Of a stretch of 64,000 bases of DNA, positions 52,916-62,100 are shown in pieces; positions within the stretch are counted from its first letter, which is position 1, and each line of letters opens with the position of its first letter. The position numbers and the translations under genes were made by a program. A model generated the notes under the pieces. That model was given only the letters and a program-made list of their open reading frames with translations, made no database searches and was not told the DNA's origin. The DNA comes from Parapedobacter sp051400755 (GTDB taxonomy: Bacteria; Bacteroidota; Bacteroidia; Sphingobacteriales; Sphingobacteriaceae), in assembly GCF_051400755.1 (NCBI RefSeq), contig NZ_JBLFFL010000003.1, positions 62,001-126,000 on the forward strand, written 5' to 3'.

Positions 52916-53554
52916 TCAAATGAGTACGTGTGACCCAGCGTGCACGGTGTTAGCGATCTTTTTTCCATCCCGGCTGATCGCAAATAGCCAGACGTCTGCT
53001 GTATGACCCGCCGTGTCGGTATCCAACGGGATGGCCACCTCACCGGCTGACCGCGCCACGATTTCGTCCGAGGTGTAGAACAGGTTCAGCTCATGGTCAT
53101 GCAGCAGTACCAAGACCTCATCGTCCGCGTTGCCGCTATACCTGTTGGCCACCGGATTCCAGGTTACGTTGGCTACGCCCGCTTCCGGGGTCACGGACAC
53201 CCCACGCAGCGGTTGCAGCGATCCTTTGCTCAATTGTACAGCAGTGTAGTCAATAGTGAAGTCTGGATACATGCCCGTCACCGCAGGCAGGTTGAGTGCC
53301 ATAGCCCGATTGAAGAGCGTGGCCGTCGATTCATCCATGTTGGTCAGGCCGATCTCCAACAGTCCTTTCAGGGGCAGCAGGAACTGTCCCATCAGACCAA
53401 ACCGCTGCTGCTGCGCAAGCTGTGCTTCAGTAAAGGGCTTCGTGCGTTTCTTGCTCAACCCACGCATGTAAGGGATACTACGCCAGCTGCTACCGATGAT
53501 GCTTCCCACTTTTCCGGAGAAGGTGCCAATGGCACCGTTTACGAATTTTGCCAT
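52916..53554 (-). CDS. DUF6266 family protein, copy 1
   Basis: 212 residues. 'AKFVNGAIGTFSGKVGSIIGSSWRSIPYMRGLSKKRTKPFTEAQLAQQQRFGLMGQFLLPLKGLLEIG' is the classic DUF6266 beginning; it matches copy 2 in length and layout but is strongly diverged (roughly a quarter of positions). The second half is an Ig-like domain ('VANVTWNPVANRYSGNADDEVLVLLHDHELN'). The gene has a long structured leader on its 5' side (53565-53642). A small GGAGC/GCTCC hairpin at 52874-52888 separates it from copy 2. Confidence 0.82.
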   Translation of the reverse strand: MAKFVNGAIGTFSGKVGSIIGSSWRSIPYMRGLSKKRTKPFTEAQLAQQQRFGLMGQFLLPLKGLLEIGLTNMDESTATLFNRAMALNLPAVTGMYPDFTIDYTAVQLSKGSLQPLRGVSVTPEAGVANVTWNPVANRYSGNADDEVLVLLHDHELNLFYTSDEIVARSAGEVAIPLDTDTAGHTADVWLFAISRDGKKIANTVHAGSHVLI

Positions 53555-53564
53555 ATCATTTCAT

Positions 53565-53642
53565 TTTTATGTTTGACTTAAAAAAAACCATCGCCGGTGT
53601 CCTGCCCTGGGGCAGCCCAACACCGACGAAGCAAACATAAAA
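53565..53642 (-). promoter_or_regulatory. Nested hairpin in the leader of DUF6266 copy 1
   Basis: Perfect 11-base outer arms TTTTATGTTTG (53565-53575)/CAAACATAAAA (53632-53642); middle arms CGGTGT (53595-53600)/ACACCG (53620-53625); inner CTGCCC (53602-53607)/GGGCAG (53610-53615). The right outer arm reads TATGTTTG on the minus strand, a perfect -7 box, so the structure overlaps the probable promoter. Ends ten bases from the start codon. Confidence 0.6.
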
Positions 53643-53676
53643 CACTGAAAAATAGCATACTATAGCTGACATACGA

Positions 53677-53727
53677 TTGTCCGACAGGTGTCCGGCCAAA
53701 GCCAAAAATTGTCCGGAAGATGTCCGC
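53677..53727 (-). promoter_or_regulatory. Direct repeats upstream of DUF6266 copy 1
   Basis: TTGTCCGACAGGTGTCCGG (53677-53695) and TTGTCCGGAAGATGTCCGC (53709-53727) repeat with period 32 and each contains two TGTCCG half-sites. Their place upstream of the probable promoter suggests an operator. The rest of the gap to 53908 shows nothing identifiable. Confidence 0.45.
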
Positions 53728-53908
53728 TAAATGTCATGGTGGCTGCTGACGTTTGTAACAAACCCCGCTCGGGATCGGCTTCGGTGCTCAGCCCAGCCTC
53801 CGCCTTCACTCGGCCGAGGTTCATTGCGGACCGTCCGCTTTGAGCCTCAGTACAAGGCAGTGCAAACCAGCGGTCAGCGTCGGATAAGCACCCAAGCCGG
53901 ACCCAAGC

Positions 53909-54190
53909 CTATTCCCCGTGGTAATACCTCCGGCAGCGTTCGATGTCGCTTTCGCGGAACAGGCGTCTGCCATTCTCATACGAGTCCACGGGTAATATAC
54001 CCTTCTTGATAAGGCGGTAGAGTGTCCTGTCTACCACGCCGATGCGGTTTGCCGCATACTTCGCGTCATGAAGGGGATCGGGGTTTTCGGCTTGCTCACG
54101 TTGGATGGCATGCAGCATTTCTACGCACTGGCGCAGCAGGGTGATGATTTCACTTAGGTAATCAGTCAAGGTATGGATAAAGGTTTTCAT
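53909..54190 (-). CDS. Excisionase/MerR-type HTH DNA-binding protein
   Basis: 93 residues from ATG 54190. Short helical lead ('LTDYLSEIITLLRQCVEMLHAIQREQ') and a helix-turn-helix of the HTH_17/excisionase class: 'DAKYAANRIGVVDRTLYRLIKKGILPVDSYENGRRLFRESDIER'. Such proteins direct excision or regulate mobile elements. A longer upstream reading to 54322 is Cys/Pro-rich and unlikely. First gene of the phage-like strand; candidate regulator of the DUF6266 genes. No integrase in the window. Confidence 0.8.
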   Translation of the reverse strand: MKTFIHTLTDYLSEIITLLRQCVEMLHAIQREQAENPDPLHDAKYAANRIGVVDRTLYRLIKKGILPVDSYENGRRLFRESDIERCRRYYHGE

Positions 54191-54352
54191 GGACAATCGT
54201 GGTTTAGCACCATTGTCAATGCGGGGAGCCCGGCGACACCTCGAAGCAGGCGTGCTCAGGCAGGTAATGTTGGTTTTCCACGGGTAGTTGTCGCAACCGC
54301 CGACAAGTGGCAGATGTAACAATTCATTATTACAAACTTAAGCAAAAAACAC

Positions 54353-55201
54353 TTATGTCTGATACCAATCAAGAAAGGCACCGGTCCGCGCCTTGCTGGT
54401 CAAAAACACGACACGCTCATACGGGCGCCGCAGCGTAATACGATAATGCCGCCCAATGGGTTTAGCCGCTGCGATCATATCCCGGCGGATGATGGCACCC
54501 TTTCGGATACTGAAAAACTGATGAGTATTCAGTTCAGCTTGCAATTCGCGGATGGTACGGGTATCGATCGTGCGCGTCCCCTCCTCCCAATACGCCATCG
54601 TCACCTTTCCTTCGGATTGGTAATACGCCGCCAGCGGCAAAGGAGGAAGTGAATGATCAGTCTGATCCGGGACAGCCGGTGGAATATCGGGAACCGCAGC
54701 CGCACCCTGCTCCGCGCCGGCGGCCTGCCTGGGCACCTTCCAATAATAGTACCGGATGTAAAAAGCGTTCAACAACAGCAGCAGCACGACCACAAAGGGA
54801 AGGTCCTGTACCAGGTAATCGAAGATCCGCGCAGGCACCTTTCGGAAAACAAAATACAGGAGGTTCCAACCCAAGGCGAAAACCGCCGGGATCAGCAAGC
54901 CACCGATCGCCTGCGCGGCCAATCGCTTCCAGAAGTAGCTGCGCCACGGCAGGCGCTTGTCCAGGTAGCGTGCACCACCGGATACGATCCGCATGGTGAA
55001 GTATGCACATGCTACACTGGGGATGACAGAGAAGTAAAAGCCCTTCGCCCAAAGGAGTGTGCCGAATGGAATGCGGTGGCCATATACCACCATCAATAGG
55101 CCGATCGAGGCGGCAAGTAACGGGATGGCCCACTTATCAGGATACTCTACATGCGGGGCATCCCTAGCACCATCCGACGTGTGCAGCAAATTTACAATCA
55201 T
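54353..55201 (-). CDS. LytTR-domain membrane regulator
   Basis: 282 residues from ATG 55201 (in-frame extension to 55258 possible but Cys-rich and unlike a signal). Four membrane helices (about 25-150), a proline/acidic linker, then a divergent LytTR DNA-binding domain: 'TIDTRTIRELQAELNTHQFFSIRKGAIIRRDMIAAAKPIGRHYRITLRRPYERVVFLTSK'. Membrane-bound LytTR proteins are frequent one-component regulators in Bacteroidota. The target is unknown; it is transcribed away from the TlpA-SusCD side. Confidence 0.85.
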   Translation of the reverse strand: MIVNLLHTSDGARDAPHVEYPDKWAIPLLAASIGLLMVVYGHRIPFGTLLWAKGFYFSVIPSVACAYFTMRIVSGGARYLDKRLPWRSYFWKRLAAQAIGGLLIPAVFALGWNLLYFVFRKVPARIFDYLVQDLPFVVVLLLLLNAFYIRYYYWKVPRQAAGAEQGAAAVPDIPPAVPDQTDHSLPPLPLAAYYQSEGKVTMAYWEEGTRTIDTRTIRELQAELNTHQFFSIRKGAIIRRDMIAAAKPIGRHYRITLRRPYERVVFLTSKARTGAFLDWYQT

Positions 55202-55464
55202 GGTACAGCAGCAGTCTGGGTATGGTATGGATTTTCTAAGGTAGCAAATGACGGGCAAAAACCCAAACCACGGAGGCCGATTGTCCCATTCATCCGGTGG
55301 TCTGCCCGTTCATCCCCGCTTCGCCCGTTCTTCCCGAAAACCCTGCCCATTCATTCCAAAACCACGCAATCCCCGCTGTAACGGCCCGGTGCGGGCGTTA
55401 ATTTCGGCACCAAAGGACACACGCGGTGTGTGTCTATTATGGTTAAACCTAACAAATACTTTAC

Positions 55465-55854
55465 ATGAAAGACAGGTATTTATTTACCAATGACGGGGTG
55501 CAGCTATGGCAAAGCGCCCTGTATGCACAGACCGATGCCGAGTTGTGGAAAGAGGCAGCCTTAGTTGCTGCCGGACTGGCCGATTGGCTACCCTACCGGT
55601 TTGAATTGAGCACAGATCAGGTAACATTCCTCATCGGCATCGACGAATCGTTGAGGCAGGTTTGGGCCGTGGAAATCGCCTACGCCATCCGGCACCGGAT
55701 TCCGATCATCCTGAACAAGCCGGAGCAGCCGGAAGGTATCAGCATCACCAATACGAAGCTGGTGCTCAGCGAAGGCGAATTGGACTCGTCGCCCGGCAGC
55801 ACTGCCAGCAGCGGAGGCGAAGGCCGTCACCTTACGTTTATAATCGTGTACTGA
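55465..55854 (+). CDS. Hypothetical protein
   Basis: 129 residues, no family recognised. Cytoplasmic, Trp/Leu-rich first 100 residues ('QLWQSALYAQTDAELWKEAALVAAGLADWLPYRFELSTDQVTFLIGIDESL') then a Ser/Gly-rich linker and a short beta segment 'GEGRHLTFIIVY'. The C-terminal tail could be a degenerate continuation. It precedes the Crp-like gene by 141 bases. The upstream gap 55202-55464 has no clear promoter box. Confidence 0.5.
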   Translation: MKDRYLFTNDGVQLWQSALYAQTDAELWKEAALVAAGLADWLPYRFELSTDQVTFLIGIDESLRQVWAVEIAYAIRHRIPIILNKPEQPEGISITNTKLVLSEGELDSSPGSTASSGGEGRHLTFIIVY

Positions 55855-55995
55855 TGCCCCGCCCGCCTTCAGGCAGGTAGAGGCATCAGCCACCGGTTTT
55901 CCATCGGGGGCAGGCATATCCTGCGGGCCACCGATTCTATACCGCCCAGCCCACGGAGCCCGAGCTGGGCGGTGTTTTTCTGTAGCCGGTTGCAT

Positions 55996-56565
55996 ATGGA
56001 ACGATTTTACACCTACTGGAAAAAGCATTTCCAGCCCGAACAGGCAGCATGGGAATATCTGCAAGAACATGCCCGGGTCAGATCATATGCAACGGGCAGC
56101 TATTTCATGTTAGCGAAAGACGTACAGCCATACTGGTGCTTTGTACTGAACGGACTGGTCGCCGCGCTTGAGCTATTGCCCGGTAATAAAGCAGCCTATG
56201 CCTGGGTAGTCGACGCCAACCGTTATTTTACCGGTACCCGCCACCTCTTTACGACTCATGCCCCGGATTTCCACATCCAGTTCCTGCGGCCCACCCAGCT
56301 GCTGCTCATTCCGGTGGCCGTTATGCGCCAAGCCCAGCAACACTTCATGAGCGTGAGCGAACTGCTGCACGTGCTCAAGCAGCAGCGCATCAAGCGCCAG
56401 GAAACCATGCTGTTGCTTGCCCTGGCCAATACCGTCCAGCGGTATGCCCTGTTCAGAACCCTCCTGCCCGATTTGTACGCCCAATTAAACGAACACCAGC
56501 AAATCGCCTTCCTGCATATGAGCCGTAGCCAGTTTTACCGAGCCAAAGCTGCCTGGAACCGCTAG
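55996..56565 (+). CDS. Crp/Fnr-like transcriptional regulator
   Basis: 189 residues. N-terminal cyclic-nucleotide-binding-like beta-roll ('HARVRSYATGSYFMLAKDVQPYWCFVLNGLVAALELLPGN'), dimer helix ('QRIKRQETMLLLALANTVQRYALFRTLLP') and a short C-terminal HTH remnant ('NEHQQIAFLHMSRSQFYRAK'). Lacks the usual Arg/Ser phosphate-binding cassette, so cAMP binding is doubtful. ATG 55996 preferred; an ATG 24 bases earlier is in frame. Likely regulates the neighbouring MauE unit, 82 bases downstream. Confidence 0.8.
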   Translation: MERFYTYWKKHFQPEQAAWEYLQEHARVRSYATGSYFMLAKDVQPYWCFVLNGLVAALELLPGNKAAYAWVVDANRYFTGTRHLFTTHAPDFHIQFLRPTQLLLIPVAVMRQAQQHFMSVSELLHVLKQQRIKRQETMLLLALANTVQRYALFRTLLPDLYAQLNEHQQIAFLHMSRSQFYRAKAAWNR

Positions 56566-56647
56566 CATGGCGATCGCACTTGAACCGATCATCAATTCAG
56601 TCCGAAATCGGACTATTTACCCCATTTCCTTACTTCATATTTGCATT

Positions 56648-57229
56648 ATGTCGATTACGAAAAAACCGTTCACAAACACCATTACCTCCCTCATCCGGCT
56701 GGCACTGTTGGCGCTGTGGGTTCCGGTCGCAGCGGACAAGCTGTGGGATCTGACGAGCTTCCACAGCACCCTGCTACGGCAGCCTTTTCCCAGCTGGTGG
56801 GCCGATGTGCTCTTCTGGCTGCTGCCCCTGCTGGAGCTGGCAGCTGCGGTGCTCATCGCTTGGCCGCGCAACCGGCAGCGCCAGCACCAAGGGACGTGGC
56901 TTTCGGCGGTGCTCATGCTCGGCTTTACGTTGTTTATCCTATTTGGCGTACTGGGCTGGTACGAAAAGCGCCCCTGCGGCTGCGGGTCGGTGATCAGCGG
57001 GCTTAGCTGGGAGGAGCATTTATGGTTCAACGCAGCCTACCTCCTACTGGCTGTCCTTGGCATCCGGCTTACAAGACCTCAAAAAACTGACGGCGAGCGC
57101 AAACCCCACCATAAAGCCACCCGACTTTTCGGGGGCAAAAGAATCACAAACCACATTCCTATTTACCGCACCCTTATTATGCGGCTACGTTTCCCTCGGA
57201 AGTTCGCGCTTTTCCGGCGCAGGCCGTGA
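56648..57229 (+). CDS. MauE/DoxX-family redox membrane protein
   Basis: 193 residues with four helices. The MauE motif 'RPCGCGSVISGLSWEEHLWFNAAYLL' (residues 109-134) carries the CxC pair Cys110/Cys112. MauE in methylamine utilisation supports disulfide/quinone-cofactor maturation in the periplasm; Bacteroidota homologues cluster with SusC/SusD and TlpA. The chosen start MSITKK gives a normal first segment; the frame is open further upstream. An extended basic C-terminal tail (about 145-193) is unusual. Confidence 0.85.
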   Translation: MSITKKPFTNTITSLIRLALLALWVPVAADKLWDLTSFHSTLLRQPFPSWWADVLFWLLPLLELAAAVLIAWPRNRQRQHQGTWLSAVLMLGFTLFILFGVLGWYEKRPCGCGSVISGLSWEEHLWFNAAYLLLAVLGIRLTRPQKTDGERKPHHKATRLFGGKRITNHIPIYRTLIMRLRFPRKFALFRRRP

Positions 57230-57336
57230 GCAGCGCCAGCAAGGTACAGGAAACCTGAAGCAGGTGGCCTGCACCGATTACGGATCCCTGCATGCATGCC
57301 GCAGGCAAAAAAGGTGTGCCGCAAAAATTATTTATA

Positions 57337-57702
57337 ATGATACTATTACAAAAATCGGTGAAGGTAGTCAAGGATTATTTCTTCACCCTGGCCCTGGTGG
57401 TCACGTTTATTGGGTTTTCGGCGTTTAAGGTGGTTCAGTCTACCCAGGCCCCTGAGGATGGGTGGTACAATGTAAGTATCACAGGAAGTCCAGCTTCGGA
57501 TCCTGGGAACCAGCAAATCGGAATGAAACTCACCACCGATCCGCCGACGAGTGGGCTTGGTTGTGCTCAGCAAAATACTGGTGATCGCTGTGCGATTCAT
57601 CTCGCCTTTGACGCAACCGCAACGGAAGTACCAAACACGGTTGAGGAAGCGGAAGATAGCAGCGAAGTCACCGTTGGAGACGATGCCAGTGACAGGCCCT
57701 AA
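57337..57702 (+). CDS. Small exported two-cysteine protein (DUF6520-like)
   Basis: 121 residues. One N-terminal membrane/signal segment ('DYFFTLALVVTFIGFSAF', about 12-30), then an exported chain with two cysteines separated by nine residues ('GLGCAQQNTGDRCAIHLAF') and an acidic end ('EEAEDSSEVTVGDDASD'). Resembles DUF6520-type small proteins that accompany MauE and SusC/D in Bacteroidota, but the family assignment is tentative. Candidate substrate for the MauE/TlpA redox pair. Followed by a bidirectional terminator. Confidence 0.6.
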   Translation: MILLQKSVKVVKDYFFTLALVVTFIGFSAFKVVQSTQAPEDGWYNVSITGSPASDPGNQQIGMKLTTDPPTSGLGCAQQNTGDRCAIHLAFDATATEVPNTVEEAEDSSEVTVGDDASDRP

Positions 57703-57708
57703 GTAGTC

Positions 57709-57735
57709 AAAGGAGGCCCTGCGTGGGCCTCCTTT
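57709..57735. terminator. Bidirectional terminator between the small exported gene and susD
   Basis: Perfect 11-base stem AAAGGAGGCCC (57709-57719)/GGGCCTCCTTT (57725-57735), loop TGCGT. A/T tracts flank both sides of the stem, so it can serve both converging transcripts. Confidence 0.85.
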
Positions 57736-57740
57736 ATCGA

Positions 57741-59144
57741 TTATCGCTCATTTTGCTTCAACGCAGCCAGTGCAACTTCCTCATCCGGTATAGGCCAAAC
57801 ATATCGCTTTGAAAGCGGCTCAAGTTCATATGTACCTCCTTGCACAGTCCTATACAACGTTCTTTTATGGTTTTCATCCTTATTAAGCCTTCTCAGGTCT
57901 TCCCACGAAATGCCACGGAAAATCAATTCTTTACGCCGTTCAGCTACAATGATTTCAAGGAGCGCTTTGGAACCTTGGTCCACAATTGGATTAAAGGCAT
58001 CTTTGTTATACCGATTTTTCATCAGGTAGTTCAACCGATCAAGAGCTTTGGTATGATTTCCCAAGCGGGCGGCGCATTCAGCCGCAATTAAATACATCTC
58101 ATCCAAGGCAAGGCCGGTAAAAAAGCCAAATGGCCCATCGCCACAGTAGCTTCCTTTGAACAATAACTTATCTGTTTTGCCGCTGAAAAGTGCCTCCGCA
58201 TCCCGCTCAAAATAAACATGGCGACGCAGGTCATTTTCTGCATACATTCCAAACAAAACGGTATCCACGTTAAGTCTCGCAGGATCCGTGACAGCGATGT
58301 TGGGGATGGCCGAAAAAAATATAACTTCCTTATTACGGTCTGTCGTATAAGGCTGCGATGGAAAAGGGTAATACCCAATTGAGTCAATTATATTGAAATC
58401 TATCAATCCGTTACCAAGTGCAATGCATGTTTCGGCATGAGCTTCTGCTTCGATGTACTTTCCCATATTCAGGTACGTTTTTGCAAGTAGCGCTTCAGAC
58501 GCCTGCTTGGCCGGGAGCAGGGTGTTTTCAGAATGTTGCGGTAAAAATTCAAGTGAACTGCTTGCGTCCCGAATGATCCGATCATAGAGCGCTGCCACAT
58601 TTCCACGTCCTAACTGTACTGTTATATCGGCCTCAAGCCTCAATGGTACTCCGGGGTCGATTGACGCCGAAGTGGAATCATACGGGTTACAAAATAGCTG
58701 GGCCAGGCAATAGTAGTTAAATGCCCGGATAAACAGGGCTGTACCCTTAACTCGATTCCAGGCGTTTTCATCATCGGCGGGCGAAATCTTACTTACACCG
58801 TCCAGCGCCATGTTTGCCAATAGTATCCGGTGATAAGCGTTGTCCCAATCCCCTACGTTTGTCTGTTGATAGACATCTGAAGCCCATATATAGCCATTTT
58901 TCTGATAAGGATCCCTTAGCGTTACCCAATCATCGTCCGTGAGGTAATACTCGTCGCTGCCTACCGCTGAAAGCAGATGGCTCGAATTGTAATTGACAGC
59001 ATTCATGTTATTGAATAACGCCTCGTAATCCTGGATCGTTCGGGGTATGACTTGGCTCCCATCCCGTTTGATATCCAGAAATTCGCGCCCACATGCGGCA
59101 AATATCGTCAGTATGGCGAGCAATAAAAATTTTGTTGTCTTCAT
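57741..59144 (-). CDS. SusD/RagB-family surface lipoprotein
   Basis: 467-residue outer-membrane lipoprotein (lipobox IFAAC, Cys18). TPR-like helices of the SusD fold: 'DNAYHRILLANMALDGVSKI', 'ALFIRAFNYYCLAQLFCNPYDS' and the C-terminal 'ALLEIIVAERRKELIFRGISWEDLRRLNKDE', all diagnostic. Caps the SusC barrel and captures ligand at the cell surface. 20 bases downstream of susC in one operon. Target ligand not a recognised glycan: no glycoside hydrolase is near. Confidence 0.93.
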   Translation of the reverse strand: MKTTKFLLLAILTIFAACGREFLDIKRDGSQVIPRTIQDYEALFNNMNAVNYNSSHLLSAVGSDEYYLTDDDWVTLRDPYQKNGYIWASDVYQQTNVGDWDNAYHRILLANMALDGVSKISPADDENAWNRVKGTALFIRAFNYYCLAQLFCNPYDSTSASIDPGVPLRLEADITVQLGRGNVAALYDRIIRDASSSLEFLPQHSENTLLPAKQASEALLAKTYLNMGKYIEAEAHAETCIALGNGLIDFNIIDSIGYYPFPSQPYTTDRNKEVIFFSAIPNIAVTDPARLNVDTVLFGMYAENDLRRHVYFERDAEALFSGKTDKLLFKGSYCGDGPFGFFTGLALDEMYLIAAECAARLGNHTKALDRLNYLMKNRYNKDAFNPIVDQGSKALLEIIVAERRKELIFRGISWEDLRRLNKDENHKRTLYRTVQGGTYELEPLSKRYVWPIPDEEVALAALKQNER

Positions 59145-59164
59145 TTCTGCTTCGTTTTCGTTGG

Positions 59165-62100
59165 TTAAAAATCTAACTGCACACCCAGTGCGACAGTTCG
59201 AGGAGCGGGATATTCTGCATCTTTAAAATCCGGATCTATGCCATTGTCGTTAGATCGCCATAGTATCCCCAAATTTCTGGTGTAAGCATATAGGCGTATG
59301 CTTTGTAAAGGAAAGCTTCGCCTGCGATTGACATTTAAGGTATACCCAATCGTAACATCTTGAAGTCTTATTTGATCACCTTTGGTTACTAAAACCTCTG
59401 AATCCCGGTATACCGCATCGGCGTACGGCGTATATGCCGACGCATAAGCGGGAACATCGGTGCGCAATTCATCGCCCGGTTGCAGCCATCTTTTGAAATA
59501 GTCCATATGATATCCGGCGTTACCGAAAAATTCCTGGCCCGAAAACATGGAACGCCGCCGAAACACATATCCGGCCCTGAAAACAATGTTTACACCGAGT
59601 TCTATTCCACGCCATCCCAACGTGTTCCTCACACTACCATAGTAAGGCGGAACGGCGACTCCGGCAACCACTAATTCATCGGCACTATGACTTCCGTAGA
59701 ACGCTTCGTAGTCATCCGTCCGGACGCCATCACTGTACATCACCGGATACCCCGTCTCATGGTCGAGCCCATACCAGGGCAGCGCATATACCACATCCCT
59801 CGATCGGCCGATGACAGGGGGCGGATTGGTAAAATAGGTGCCGATGGTAGGCACATCTCCTATGTTGAAATGTGTGACCCTGTTCTGCACGTAGCTGAAC
59901 TGGAAATCGGTCTGCCACTTCAGTGCGCCCGTCAGGTTGCGTGTAGTGACCTGCACATCCCAGCCGTGCGTACGCAGGTTGGCATAATTGATCTGGTTGG
60001 ACAGCCGGGCCGCGCTGTTGATCCCCGTAGATGGGGCCATGTAATCCTCGCCGATCAAGTCCTCGGCATGTTTCACATAATATTCCACATTCCCCTGTAT
60101 CCGGTTGTTTCGGCTGGCGAAGTCCAGCCCGAAGTTCAACGTATTGACCTGCTCCCAGCGCAGCGACGGGTTGCCCACGCTCTGCACGTTGGCCACGGGC
60201 AACCCGGTGGTGGAGTTGGTGGTAAACCGCACCACCGGAAATACGCTCACCTGCTTATTGACATTGCCCGCGCTGCCATAGGTTGCCCGCAAGCGCAGGT
60301 ATGGCAGGATCTCGTGCAGCCCGTAAAAACTTTCCTTGCTCATATTCCAGCTGCCGCCGATGGACCACAGCGGCACGCCCTTCTGGTTGGTCTTCACCCC
60401 AAAGAGGTTGCTGCCATCCCAGCGCAGGCTACCCGAGAGCGTGTAGCGATCGGCATAGGTGTAAGCCGCATTGCCGAAGTACGACAGGTAGCGGTCGGTA
60501 TAATGCGTCAAACCCGTAGGGGGTGTGGGCAGGCGCGAGCTGCCAGAGGGCCGCACGGGATAAGACTGGTTATAGTTGTAGGTGGCCGTACCCGTCAGCA
60601 CTTCGCGGTCAAAGTTGTAAATCCGGTAGCCCGGCGAGCTTTCGCTGATGGCCTCCCGGATCTCCGCACCGGCCAGGGCCGTTACACTGTGGTCGCTGCC
60701 GAAATCACGGCTGTAATTGAGCTGTGCACGGCCGGACTGGCTCCGGCCCACGGCATTGCGCCCGCCGTCCAGGATCGCCCCATGCGGCACGACCAAACTT
60801 CCGTCTGCCTGCGTGAACCGGTTTACCATATTGCGCACGAAATAGCTATCGGCATCATAGTAATTTTCGTTCGTACTGCTGCTTTGCAGGTATTGGTACG
60901 TCACGTTCAGGTTGAAATGGTCGAGGAAGCTGTAGCGCAGCGCGGCATTCAGCCGGTACTCGTTGCCGCTGGAAGTGTTGTCGGCCAGCCGCAGCTCGTC
61001 CAGCGGGCGGTAGTGCCAATCGAGCAGCCCCTCGCCCATCGCCGCGTCATAATATGCCAATCGCCGTTCCTGAGGTATGGCCCGCGCATTCCCATCGTCA
61101 TCCGCCAGGCGCACGTAGGTAGACACCTGCTGTGCAGCGGCCGGATCGAGGCTGCCGAGGGAAAGGCCATTGCTGGCCGCCCGCTGCTGGGCATACCAGA
61201 TACCTGCGGTCACTTCCAGTCCGTCGATGGGCCGGAAGGTGTTCTGCAGATTGATGTTCAATCGATTATTGCTGTTACCTACCAATACACCCCGATTCTG
61301 GTCATATCCAGAGGAAAGGTAGTAGCGGTATCGCTCCCCGCCCCCGCTGATATTCAGCGCATACTGCTGGTGGGCCTCACCCCGGTATAGGTGGCGCATG
61401 GCTTCGGTGCGCACATCCGTGCTGCGCATGAGCCCCTCCTGCCGGGCCAGCTCCGCATCACCGACCAGCCCGTCCCGGTGCTTGATCAACCACTCCACAT
61501 AACCCGGAATCGGCGTCCGCGGCTCCTCGGCATAATGGCCGCGTTCAAACAATTCCTTTTCAATTTCCATCACCGTGGCACCTGGCAGCCAGCTCTGGCT
61601 GTAGAATAGATCCGGCTTCTCTCCCATGGTGAAGTTGCTGTTGAAAGATATTTTGGCTGCCTGATTGTATCGCCCCTGCTTAGTGGTGATAACAATGACC
61701 CCATTCCCTGCACGGGCACCCCAGATGCTGGCTGCCGCTGCATCGCGCAGCACCGTGATGCTCTCGATATCGTTGGGGTTGATGCTGTTGATATCACCCT
61801 CGTAAGGGAAATTATCCACCACGATGAGCGGCGTTTCATCCGATTCGATGGTGGCCACTCCGCGCACACGGATGTCCGCGGGCGAAGTGCCTCCGGCATT
61901 GACAAACTGCACACCGGGTGCGATGCCTTCCAGGCGTTGCAGGACATTCGGTCCCACACTGCGGTTGAGCAGCTCGTTGTCGATGTGCATGAAGGAGCCC
62001 GTGGCCCGCTCCTTGGGCACCTCATAGTAGCCCGTATTGATGATTACTTCTTCCAGCGCGGATGCGTCCGTTTCGAGATGAATCTCAATGGATTCGGAGC

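Noticed and set aside
59687..61390. 567-codon open frame on the plus strand across susC
   Set aside because: Exactly antisense to a well-conserved TonB-dependent transporter; the translation is His/Arg/Val-rich without family features. An antisense shadow of a GC-rich gene.
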